A DNA stretch of 5,642 bases from assembly GCA_030040495.1 (NCBI GenBank), contig JASHTP010000106.1, positions 1-5,642 of the forward strand, written 5' to 3'. Positions 1-5,531 of the stretch are shown here, piece after piece. The notes under the pieces are model-generated. The model was not told the DNA's origin. It saw only the letters and a program-made list of their open reading frames with translations, and did not search any database. Every line of letters begins with the position of its first letter. The stretch's first letter is position 1. A program made the position numbers and the translations under genes. Origin of the DNA: Alphaproteobacteria bacterium. Its GTDB lineage: Bacteria > Pseudomonadota > Alphaproteobacteria > ATCC43930 > CGMCC-115725.

Positions 1-1097
1 CCGACGCCGCGCGCCTCGCCGACGCGGGCGAGCCAGTCGAGCAGCGCCGCGTCGGCGAGGCCGCGCGGCGCGTGCAGCCGCTGCGCCGCCTCGCGCAGGG
101 TCGCCTGCACGTAGCGCCGCACCACCACCTGCCGGTGGCCGGCGAAATCCAAGAGCGAGGCGGCGTTCTCGATCAGGCCGCGCTTGCCGGCGTCGAGCGG
201 CGGCGGCGGCGTCTCCGGCGCGCCGAAGCGTCTGAGCGTCGCCCAGAGCAGCAGCAGCACGGCGAGCGCGCCCAAAGCGGTGGCGATGACGAAGGGAAAC
301 TTGAACAGCAGCCTGAGCGGGCTCGCGGGCGCGGTGACGAAGCCGTGCACGGTCTCGTCGAAGACGACGCCGCTGCCGGCCGACCGGCCGCCGAGCAGCG
401 CTTCGAACAGCGCCACCGAGAAGGCGGCATTGCCATCCCGCCCCAGCCCGTGATTTTCCATGACGTCGGGATCGGCCAGCACCCAGAGCCGCCGCTGCTT
501 GTCGAGGAGCTCGCCCAGGAGCATGCCGTCGGCACCGCCGACGATCGGCCTGAGCCGGTCCGAGACGACGAGCTGCACCGGCGCGTCGAGGCTGGGCGTC
601 TGCCGCAGCGCGTCGACGCTCCAGCCGGGCGCCGCCGCGACGCGCGTCACCCGGCTTTCCGGCACCGCGAGGCCGAGCACCAGCGCCGCTTCGGCCGGCG
701 ATGCGAGCTCGGCATCGGCGAGCCAGCCCTTGTGCCGCCCGCTCGCCTGGCCGTGCCATTTCGGCAGGATCAGCAGCACGTTCGGCGCCTTGAGCAGCGT
801 CTCCACCGCCGCCGCCGACCGCAACGGCGGCTCGGCCACGACGAGGACGCCGCCCGCGCCGAGCTTCGCCGGCGAGGCGTAGCGGCTCTTCGTCACGGGA
901 ATGTCGAGGCGGCGCAGGATCTCGGCGATCCCGGCATAGCCGATCGCCGAGCGCGAAAAGGCGCTGGGGCCGATGGTGTCGGGCCTGCCCTCGCCGCCGC
1001 CGCCGCCGCCGAAGTAGAGCGACGCCGCGAAGGTCAGGATGGCGGCGCCGATCCAGGCGGCAAGCAGTCGCGGCGAGAAGACGGAAGACGCGCTCAC
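1..1097 (-). CDS. DUF4350 domain membrane protein, MoxR-cluster type (3' end cut by window edge)
   Basis: I read this frame directly: it is open from a GTG at 1097 to the window edge, 365 codons with no stop. Residues 11-29 form a first membrane helix, followed by six glycines (30-35), a soluble domain (about 38-262), a second membrane helix (267-285) and a basic tail (R289, R290). The soluble domain shows the DUF4350 pattern: an N-terminal SAFSRSAIGYAGIAEILRRL stretch, a hydrophobic strand GVLVVAEPP, and the ADPDVMENHGL motif (208-218) followed by a conserved asparagine in GNAAF. The positive-inside rule suggests N-in, central domain periplasmic, C-terminal domain (about 300-365) cytoplasmic. 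The GTG overlaps the DUF4129 stop by 4 bp (GTGA), so translation is probably coupled; no strong Shine-Dalgarno is seen. DUF4350 proteins are found beside MoxR AAA+ ATPases and DUF58 proteins; their biochemical role is not settled. Family assignment is from motif memory; the extent is certain apart from the missing end. Confidence 0.85.
   Translation of the reverse strand, partial: MSASSVFSPRLLAAWIGAAILTFAASLYFGGGGGGEGRPDTIGPSAFSRSAIGYAGIAEILRRLDIPVTKSRYASPAKLGAGGVLVVAEPPLRSAAAVETLLKAPNVLLILPKWHGQASGRHKGWLADAELASPAEAALVLGLAVPESRVTRVAAAPGWSVDALRQTPSLDAPVQLVVSDRLRPIVGGADGMLLGELLDKQRRLWVLADPDVMENHGLGRDGNAAFSVALFEALLGGRSAGSGVVFDETVHGFVTAPASPLRLLFKFPFVIATALGALAVLLLLWATLRRFGAPETPPPPLDAGKRGLIENAASLLDFAGHRQVVVRRYVQATLREAAQRLHAPRGLADAALLDWLARVGEARGV
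993..1010 (-). repeat. Six tandem GGC codons (polyglycine) in the DUF4350 gene
   Basis: Six consecutive GGC codons (glycines 30-35) directly follow the first membrane helix of the DUF4350 protein. It is a simple trinucleotide repeat that keeps frame when it gains or loses units, and would form a flexible linker on the periplasmic side. Confidence 0.8.
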
Positions 1098-1717
1098 GGG
1101 GCGGCCTCGCCGGCGAGCGAGGCGGCAAGCCGGTCGAAGCTGTCGCGGCAGAGGCGGTAATCCGCCGCTCCCGCCTCCTGCTCGCCGAAATGGCTGCGCT
1201 CGACGCGGGCGACGATGTCGCCGAGCGACGCCCGCCCGGAATCGGAGATCCGCGCGCGATGCAGGATCTCGCGGCTGGTCAGCGAATCCGCGAAATGCTC
1301 GCCGAGCCGCCGCCTGATCTCCGCGAGGCTTTGCAGCAGCAACACATGCATGGCCTCGGTGAAGCGGCCTTCCTGCGCCAGCGCGTCGGCGCTCGCCGCC
1401 GCCTCTTGCGCCTGTTGCGCGTCGCCGCCGCCGCCGGCGGCGCCCGCCTCCTCCCAGCCGGCGCGGCGCGCCGGCAGCAGGCCGGGAAGCACCTCCCTGA
1501 CGAAGAAATAGAGCAGCGCCGCCGCCGCCAGACCGACGGCGACCCAGAGCAGCGGCGCCGGCAGCGGACCCTGCCAGCTCCAGAACCAGGGCTCGGGCGC
1601 GCGCGGCAGCTCGAGCTGCAGGTCGAGCCGGCCGATCGCCTCGTGCGTCGCCTGGCGGATCTGCTCCGCCGACAGCAGAGCTCCGGCGATCAAGCTATCG
1701 CGCGCGGGGCTTGGCAT
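1094..1717 (-). CDS. DUF4129 domain membrane protein (MoxR-cluster type)
   Basis: This encodes a 207-residue protein starting MPSPARDSLIAG. It has a short N-terminal region (1-53) rich in Gln/Glu, one membrane helix (about 54-73, WVAVGLAAAALLYFF) followed by arginines, a low-complexity Ala/Gly/Gln linker (90-110), and a C-terminal domain (about 110-203). That domain reads as DUF4129: a helix ALAQEGRFTEAMHVLLLQSL, then LTSREIL, then VARVERSHFGEQEA and a closing helix. The charge pattern suggests N-out with the DUF4129 domain in the cytoplasm. The frame continues open upstream to 2770, but that part is antisense-like shadow of the crotonase, so I place the start at the ATG at 1715-1717, the last plausible start before the domain. 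Its RBS is weak (AGCGAGA next to the ATG). It overlaps the DUF4350 gene by 4 bp, forming an operon with it. Members of this family lie with MoxR/DUF58/transglutaminase-type genes; molecular function unknown. Confidence 0.82.
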   Translation of the reverse strand: MPSPARDSLIAGALLSAEQIRQATHEAIGRLDLQLELPRAPEPWFWSWQGPLPAPLLWVAVGLAAAALLYFFVREVLPGLLPARRAGWEEAGAAGGGGDAQQAQEAAASADALAQEGRFTEAMHVLLLQSLAEIRRRLGEHFADSLTSREILHRARISDSGRASLGDIVARVERSHFGEQEAGAADYRLCRDSFDRLAASLAGEAAP

Positions 1718-1738
1718 TCTCGCTGCAAATCCGTGACG

Positions 1739-1764
1739 CGTCCTTCGGCGGGCTCGGGTTGAGG
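1739..1764 (+). repeat. REP-like element, copy 1 (diverged)
   Basis: The 26-base stretch begins CGTCCTTCGGCGGGCTCGGG and ends TTGAGG. It matches copy 2 (read on the other strand at 1807-1832) at 21 of 26 positions by direct alignment. The terminal stem present in copy 2 is broken here (CGTCC against GGTTG), so this copy looks decayed. It resembles the short intergenic element containing CCTTCGACAAGCTC that I know from many alphaproteobacterial genomes. Confidence 0.6.
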
Positions 1765-1797
1765 AAGGGAGGAAGACGGCATCGGTCAGGCGCCCCG

Positions 1798-1826
1798 AAG
1801 ATAGGTCCTCGTCCCGAGCTTGTCGA
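1798..1826 (-). promoter_or_regulatory. Possible sigma70-like promoter for the DUF4129/DUF4350 unit
   Basis: On the minus strand TCGACA (1826-1821, five of six matches to TTGACA) is followed after exactly 17 bases by TATCTT (1803-1798, four of six matches to TATAAT). Transcription would start near 1791 and leave a leader of about 75 bases before the DUF4129 ATG. The -35-like hexamer is inside REP-like copy 2. In so GC-rich a region an AT-leaning hexamer at the correct spacing is notable, but one chance match is quite possible. Confidence 0.3.
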
Positions 1827-1832
1827 AGGACG
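1807..1832 (-). repeat. REP-like palindromic element, copy 2
   Basis: Read on the minus strand, this copy begins CGTCCTTCGACAAGCTCGGG and ends ACGAGG. The outer CGTCC and GGACG can pair as a 5-bp stem around a 13-base loop. The core CCTTCGACAAGCTC is the widely dispersed intergenic repeat core seen in alphaproteobacteria such as sphingomonads. It lies in inverted orientation to copy 1, a head-to-head arrangement typical of REP doublets. Confidence 0.65.
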
Positions 1833-1857
1833 CAAGCCGACCGTGCGGCGCCTGCCC

Positions 1858-2664
1858 CTAGCGTCCCTTGAACGCCGGCTTGCGCTTGGCGTGGAAGGCT
1901 TCGACGCCTTCGCTGAAATCCTCCGAGGTGCGCAGCCGGCTGTAGCAATGGCCCTCGAGCTCGATGGCGGTGGTGAGCATCGCGTCCTCGGTGTCGTTGA
2001 GGAGCTTCTTCGCCGTACGCTGCGCCAGCGGCGCGAAGCCGCGCAGCTCCTCGACGAGCGCGTCGGTCGCGGCTTCGAGCTTGTCGTCGGCGACGCAGTC
2101 GGTGGCGATGCCCCATTGCTGGGCCTCTCGCCCGGTGATGCGGCGCGAGCGCATGACCACATCCTTGGTGCGGGTGATGCCGATCATCTTCTGCAGCCGC
2201 GCCGAGCCGCCCGAGCCCGGGATCTGGCCGAGCCGCTGCTCCGGCAGCGCGTAGAGGCAGCTCTCCGAGGCCAGGCGGAAGTCGCAGGCGAGCGACAGCT
2301 CGAATCCCACGCCGAAGCAGTAGCCGCGGTTGGCGGCGATCACCGGCTTCGAGCAGCGCGCCGGCGCGGCGATGTTCCAGGCAAGCTTCGCGACATGCTC
2401 GGGCGAGGCCTCGAGGAAGCCCTTGATGTCGCCGCCGCTGGAGAAATGCTCGCCCACCGCGCGCAGCACGACGACACGCACGCTGGGATCGGCGTCGAGC
2501 GCCTCGAAGGCGGCGCGCAGCTGGTCGCGCTCGGGCATGACGATGATGTTGAGCGGCGGCCGGTCGAGGACGATGTCGGCGCGTTCGCGCCCGGCGTCGA
2601 TCTCGACGCGGAAGCCGTCGGGGTTCTGCGGAAGCGCAGGGGCGATGCCCGAGCTCTCGGTCAT
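1858..2664 (-). CDS. hmfE: Crotonase-fold CoA enzyme, HmfE-like (enoyl-CoA hydratase/isomerase family)
   Basis: This is a 268-residue crotonase starting MTESSGIAPALPQ. The substrate-proximal motif HFSSGGDIKGF (73-83) and GYCFGVGFELSLACDF (114-129) supply the usual oxyanion-hole regions. E122 in GFEL and E142 in LPEQRLGQIPGSGG sit 20 residues apart, at the places of the two catalytic glutamates of classical enoyl-CoA hydratase (Glu144/Glu164 in the rat enzyme), so both acids are kept. The ATG at 2664 has a clear Shine-Dalgarno AAAGGAA seven bases upstream, which rejects the longer open frame to 3105. The gene follows the CoA ligase after 20 bp and ends the operon. In the hmf cluster the equivalent enzyme is proposed to hydrolyse the lactone or thioester after furoyl-CoA hydroxylation, yielding 2-oxoglutarate. 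The family is certain; the substrate is inferred from gene order, and a different acyl-CoA hydratase or hydrolase remains possible. Confidence 0.8.
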   Translation of the reverse strand: MTESSGIAPALPQNPDGFRVEIDAGRERADIVLDRPPLNIIVMPERDQLRAAFEALDADPSVRVVVLRAVGEHFSSGGDIKGFLEASPEHVAKLAWNIAAPARCSKPVIAANRGYCFGVGFELSLACDFRLASESCLYALPEQRLGQIPGSGGSARLQKMIGITRTKDVVMRSRRITGREAQQWGIATDCVADDKLEAATDALVEELRGFAPLAQRTAKKLLNDTEDAMLTTAIELEGHCYSRLRTSEDFSEGVEAFHAKRKPAFKGR

Positions 2665-2671
2665 GCGACAA

Positions 2672-2678
2672 TTCCTTT
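2672..2678 (-). promoter_or_regulatory. Ribosome binding site of the crotonase gene
   Basis: AAAGGAA on the minus strand lies seven bases before the ATG at 2664, within the 20-bp gap after the ligase stop. It decides the start of the crotonase against the much longer open frame that runs back into the ligase gene. Confidence 0.75.
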
Positions 2679-2684
2679 CCCGGA

Positions 2685-4202
2685 TCATTCGGTCTCGTAC
2701 TCGCCGGCCACCAGCTTCCGGCGCAGGATCTTGCCCACCGGCGATTTCGGCACCTCGCGGACGAAGACATAATCGCGCGGGCGTTTGAAATTGGCGAGGT
2801 TCGAGCGGCGGCACCATTGGTCGAGATCCTTCGCCTCGACCGGCGCGGCGCGGCGCACGAAGGCGGTGATGCGCCGGCCCCAGCGCTCGTCGGCGAGCCC
2901 CGCCACCGCCACCTCGGCGACGGCGGGGTGGAGCGAGAGCACGCTCTCGATCTCGCCGGGCGAGACGTTCTCGCCGCCGGTGATGATGAGATCGTCGACC
3001 CGGCCGGTGACGAAGAGATCGCCCGCGCCGTCGCGATAGCCGGTATCGCCGGTGAAGTACCAGCCGCGCTTCAGCGCCTTGGCGTCGGCGTCGGGCCGGC
3101 GCCAATAGCCCTCGAAGGCCTCGTCGCTGGCGCCGTCGGCGATGATCTCGCCCTCTTCGCCGGCAGCCGCGACGGCGTCGGGATCGTCGCTGCCGAGCCG
3201 CACGATCCGGATGCGCTGGTTAAGCCCGGCCTTGCCGGCGGAGCCGGGCTTCTGCGCCGCTTCGGGCTCGATGGTGAAGGTGTAGATCTCGGAGGAGCCG
3301 TAATGATTGACGAAGAGCTCCGGCTTGAACGCCCCGGCGACGCGCTTCAGCACGCCGTCGGGCATGGCGGCGCCGGCGAAGCCGAGCTTCCTCACCGAGG
3401 AAATGTCGGTCCGAGCGAAGCGCTCGTGGCTGACGAGATCGTGATAGAGCGTCGGCACGAGGTAGAGGTTGCTGATGCGCTCGCGCTCGATGAGCGCCAG
3501 CGCGGCCGGCACGTCGAAGCGCGGCAGGCAGACGAAGCAGCCATCGACCAGCGCCATGGCGAGCAGCGAGCGCACGCCCATGGTGTGATAGAGCGGCATG
3601 ACGCCGAGCGTGCGCTCGCCGCGGCCATAGAGATTCTGCGCCACATGCGCCGCCGCCGCGGCGCGCTCCTGGCGGTGGCGGCGCGGCACGCCCTTGGGCC
3701 GGCCGGTGGTGCCGGAGGTATAGAGCACGAGCGAGAGATCCTCGGCGTCCGCCTCGGGCTCGCCCGCCGCGAGGCCGCCGCCCAGCTCCTCGAAGGCGAC
3801 GGTGCCGCCGGACGCGCCGCCGACGGAGATGCGCGGCACGCGCTGCGCCGCAGGCGCCCCCGCCACCGCAGCCGCGGTCACGTCCTGGAAGGCCACGGCG
3901 CGCGCCTCGGCGTCGAGGAGGCAGTAATCGAGCTCGTCCGCCTTCGCCCGCCAGTTGAGCGGCGTCATGACGATGCCGGCGAACTGGCAGGCCCAGTGCA
4001 GGCTCGCCATCTCGACGCGGTTCTGCAAGGAAGCGAGCAGACGGTCGCCGCGCCGGAGCCCGAGCGCCTTGAGCCCGGCCAGGACGCGGCGGATCTCGCG
4101 GTGCCAGGCGGCGTAGCCGAGCCGCGTCTCGCCGTCGACGATGGCGGTGGCGTCGGGGCTGCGCTCGACGCTCGCGAGGAAGCTGCGGCCGAGGTCAAAC
4201 AC
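2685..4202 (-). CDS. hmfD: AMP-forming aryl/acyl-CoA ligase, HmfD-like (probable 2-furoyl-CoA synthetase)
   Basis: This encodes a 505-residue ANL-superfamily ligase that makes an acyl-AMP and then an acyl-CoA. Visible motifs in order: P-loop LYTSGTTGRPKG (160-171), MPLYHTMGVRSLLAM (202-216), adenine-binding NHYGSSEIYTF (299-309), YFTGDTGYRD (382-391), hinge GRVDDLIITGGENVSPGEIE (400-419) and the C-terminal catalytic lysine K491 in PKSPVGKILRRK. All are intact and the length is normal. I choose the GTG at 4202: a GGAG lies six bases upstream, and homology-like sequence begins at once (FDLGRSFLASVERSPDATAI). The ATG at 4274 would add 24 basic, low-quality residues that are the shadow of the upstream gene. 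The GTG overlaps the small-subunit stop by 8 bp. In the hmf pathway this enzyme activates 2-furoate (EC 6.2.1.31). Benzoate-type or other carboxylates are alternatives that the sequence alone cannot exclude. Confidence 0.85.
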   Translation of the reverse strand: MFDLGRSFLASVERSPDATAIVDGETRLGYAAWHREIRRVLAGLKALGLRRGDRLLASLQNRVEMASLHWACQFAGIVMTPLNWRAKADELDYCLLDAEARAVAFQDVTAAAVAGAPAAQRVPRISVGGASGGTVAFEELGGGLAAGEPEADAEDLSLVLYTSGTTGRPKGVPRRHRQERAAAAAHVAQNLYGRGERTLGVMPLYHTMGVRSLLAMALVDGCFVCLPRFDVPAALALIERERISNLYLVPTLYHDLVSHERFARTDISSVRKLGFAGAAMPDGVLKRVAGAFKPELFVNHYGSSEIYTFTIEPEAAQKPGSAGKAGLNQRIRIVRLGSDDPDAVAAAGEEGEIIADGASDEAFEGYWRRPDADAKALKRGWYFTGDTGYRDGAGDLFVTGRVDDLIITGGENVSPGEIESVLSLHPAVAEVAVAGLADERWGRRITAFVRRAAPVEAKDLDQWCRRSNLANFKRPRDYVFVREVPKSPVGKILRRKLVAGEYETE

Positions 4203-4713
4203 CGGGCGCTCCGTGGGCTCCTTCCCGGCGCAGCTCCGCCGCCGCTTCGAGCGCGGCGCGGACGATGCCGCCATAGCCGGTGCAGCGGCAGAGATGGCCG
4301 CTCAGCATCTCGCGCACGGCCCGCTCGTCGGGGTCGGGCGTCCGCGCCAGCCAGTCGGCGAGCGACATCAGGATGCCGGGCGTGCAGAAGCCGCATTGCA
4401 GCGCGTGATGGCGGCGGAAGGCGCGCTGCAACGCACCGAGCGCGCCGTCCGCGCCGGCGAGTCCCTCGACCGTGTCGATGCGGCGGCCTTGCGCCTGGAC
4501 CGCGAGCATCAGGCAGGAGCGCACGGCGCGCCCGTCGACGCGCACCGTGCAGGCGCCGCAGACGCCGTGCTCGCAGCCGACATGGGTGCCGGTGGCGCCC
4601 AGCGCGTGCCGCAGGAAGTCGCTGAGCAGCAGCCGCGGCTCCGCTTCGCCCGCGACCTCGCGTCCGTTGAGGGTGAAGCGCACGGGATGGCGCGCGCCGG
4701 CCTTCAGCCGCAT
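4195..4713 (-). CDS. hmfC: [2Fe-2S] small subunit of a molybdenum hydroxylase (CoxS/HmfC-like)
   Basis: This 172-residue protein carries electrons from the molybdenum centre to FAD. The N-terminal plant-type ferredoxin domain has C47, C52, C55 (GCEHGVCGAC) and C67. The C-terminal helical domain has C107 and C110 (QCGFCTPG) and C142 and C144 (HLCRCTGYGGI). All eight ligands for two [2Fe-2S] clusters are present, at the expected spacing and length. The first ten residues are a short leader before VRFTLNG. The ATG at 4713 has GAGGAGG (4724-4730) ten bases upstream and overlaps the stop of the FAD subunit gene by 10 bp (ATGCGGCTGA). The partner subunits are therefore the adjacent FAD protein and a Mo-binding large subunit probably encoded upstream. 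By order it corresponds to the FeS subunit of 2-furoyl-CoA dehydrogenase; the class is sure and the substrate is inferred. Which of hmfA/B/C names this subunit is from memory. Confidence 0.85.
   Translation of the reverse strand: MRLKAGARHPVRFTLNGREVAGEAEPRLLLSDFLRHALGATGTHVGCEHGVCGACTVRVDGRAVRSCLMLAVQAQGRRIDTVEGLAGADGALGALQRAFRRHHALQCGFCTPGILMSLADWLARTPDPDERAVREMLSGHLCRCTGYGGIVRAALEAAAELRREGAHGAPGV
4209..4212 (-). promoter_or_regulatory. Ribosome binding site supporting the GTG start of the CoA ligase
   Basis: GGAG on the minus strand sits six bases before the GTG at 4202. A stronger AAGGAG lies at 4218-4223 but is 15 bases away. Both are inside the small-subunit coding sequence, consistent with coupled translation at the 8-bp overlap. 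Confidence 0.55.
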
Positions 4714-5531
4714 CGGCGTCGAGCCTCCTCCAGCGCGGCATGGCCGAGCTTCCGCACCAGCGACCGGCGGTAGCGGGCGCTGGCATGGGCGTCGTCGCCG
4801 CCGCCGAGCGCCCAGGCGAAATCGTTGAGCGCGTCCGCGAGCGCGCCGCCCTCGAGCAACGGCCAGTCGCGCGCCACCGGCCGGTCGGCGACCCCGCCCA
4901 CGGCGAGGCGCAAGCCGCGCCCGCTCGCCACCGCCGCCACCGCGCAGAGGGCGAAATCGCCGTGGCGCCGCGCCATTTCGCGGAAAGCGTAGCCTTCGCC
5001 GGGGCGGCGGCAGGGAAAGCGCACCGCCTCGATCATCTCGTCGGGCCGCCGCGCCGTGGTCAGGATGCCGGCGAAGAAGTCGGCGGCGGCGAGCCTGCGG
5101 CGGCCGCGCGCCGAGCGCAGCATCACCTCGCCGCCGAGCGCCGCCAGCGCCAGCGGCAGCTCGGCGCTGGGATCGGCATGGGCGATCGAGCCGCAGACCG
5201 TGCCGCGGTTGCGCGTCTGGTAATGGCCGATCCAGGGCAGCGCCAGGGCCAGCAGCGGCACCTCGTCGGCGAGGCCCGCGCGTTGCTCGAGCGCGGCCTG
5301 CGTCACCGACGCGCCGACGAGGAGCGCGTCGCCGTCGCGGCGGAGATCGCCGAGCGCGGCAAGGCCGCCGATGTCGATAAGCAGCGCCGGCTGCACCAGA
5401 CGCAAATTGAGCATCGCCATCAGCGACTGGCCGCCGGCGAGCAGCCGCGCCTCCTCGCCCGCTTCGGCGAGCGCCGCCAGCGCCTCTGCCGTCGTCTCCG
5501 GCCGGAGATAATCGAACGCGGCAGGCTTCAT
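4704..5531 (-). CDS. hmfB: FAD-binding medium subunit of a molybdenum hydroxylase (CoxM/HmfB-like)
   Basis: This 275-residue protein belongs to the CO dehydrogenase medium-subunit family. The first FAD motif is AGGQSLMAMLNLRL (32-45); the second is TRNRGTVCGSIAHADPSAE (106-124). The C-terminal CO-dehydrogenase flavoprotein domain starts near RREM-like FREMARRHGDFAL (183-195). The usual TxGGSxAxAxP motif has Cys113 in place of the first glycine. The length fits a plain medium subunit: it lacks the extra iron-sulphur insertion that makes the 4-hydroxybenzoyl-CoA reductase beta subunit longer, which argues against that enzyme. The ATG at 5531 overlaps the upstream stop (ATGA) and its own RBS is poor, so translation is probably coupled. 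In the complex FAD passes electrons from the FeS subunit to an acceptor. Furoyl-CoA as substrate is an inference from neighbours; the subunit type is firm. Confidence 0.85.
   Translation of the reverse strand: MKPAAFDYLRPETTAEALAALAEAGEEARLLAGGQSLMAMLNLRLVQPALLIDIGGLAALGDLRRDGDALLVGASVTQAALEQRAGLADEVPLLALALPWIGHYQTRNRGTVCGSIAHADPSAELPLALAALGGEVMLRSARGRRRLAAADFFAGILTTARRPDEMIEAVRFPCRRPGEGYAFREMARRHGDFALCAVAAVASGRGLRLAVGGVADRPVARDWPLLEGGALADALNDFAWALGGGDDAHASARYRRSLVRKLGHAALEEARRRCG
4724..4730 (-). promoter_or_regulatory. Ribosome binding site of the FeS subunit gene
   Basis: GAGGAGG on the minus strand lies ten bases before the ATG at 4713, inside the end of the FAD subunit gene. It is the strongest Shine-Dalgarno in the operon, so this subunit may be initiated independently as well as by coupling. 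Confidence 0.6.

Larger units (their letters stand above)
1787..1854. repeat. Inverted repeat CAGGCGCC / GGCGCCTG enclosing repeat copy 2
   Basis: A perfect 8-bp inverted repeat has arms at 1787-1794 (CAGGCGCC) and 1847-1854 (GGCGCCTG). One mismatch beyond each CAGG end, two further G-C pairs match. The 52-base interior holds REP-like copy 2 with its own stem, so the RNA could form a nested hairpin just after the crotonase stop. It could block 3' exonucleases or act in termination; neither is shown by the sequence. Confidence 0.5.
1718..1857. other. Intergenic boundary between the catabolic operon and the DUF4129/DUF4350 unit
   Basis: This 140-bp gap separates the crotonase stop from the DUF4129 start. 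No gene fits. It holds two related repeat copies in opposite orientation, an inverted repeat around one of them, a purine-rich run (about 1761-1775) and a candidate promoter, each listed separately. No hairpin followed by a T-run on the minus strand was found, so any transcription stop here would not be a classical intrinsic terminator. Confidence 0.8.

Noticed and set aside
72..1160. Long plus-strand open frame (362 codons)
   Set aside because: It lies antisense to the DUF4350 gene, is Arg/Glu/Gln-rich with no recognisable domain, and is explained by high GC and few stops opposite a real gene.
1787..1857. Intrinsic terminator after the crotonase gene
   Set aside because: Hairpin potential exists but no T-run follows on the minus strand and the main stem has a 52-base interior.
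1718..2770. N-terminal extension of the DUF4129 protein to 558 residues
   Set aside because: The extra part runs through the crotonase gene in another frame, is Arg-rich and non-homologous, and crosses the intergenic repeats.
1711..2772. 353-codon plus-strand open frame across the crotonase gene
   Set aside because: Antisense shadow of a gene with clear crotonase motifs and a good RBS; no domain recognised.
2665..3105. Crotonase extended to 415 residues
   Set aside because: The extension overlaps the ligase C-terminus out of frame, while the ATG at 2664 has AAAGGAA at a suitable distance and family-typical length.
4203..4274. ATG start at 4274 for the CoA ligase
   Set aside because: It adds 24 residues that shadow the FeS subunit gene; the GTG at 4202 has a spaced GGAG and begins exactly at the conserved N-terminus.
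2817..4625. 602-codon plus-strand open frame
   Set aside because: It is antisense to the CoA ligase and FeS subunit genes, whose catalytic motifs are all intact; its composition is low-complexity Ala/Gly/Arg/His.
4141..4773. Plus-strand 210-codon open frame
   Set aside because: Antisense to the FeS subunit with its eight conserved cysteines; no domain recognised.
2685..5531. 4-hydroxybenzoyl-CoA reductase plus 4-hydroxybenzoate-CoA ligase (hcr/hba) cluster
   Set aside because: The FAD subunit is 275 residues without the extra [4Fe-4S] insertion of that reductase's beta subunit, and the crotonase directly after the ligase fits the hmf order better.
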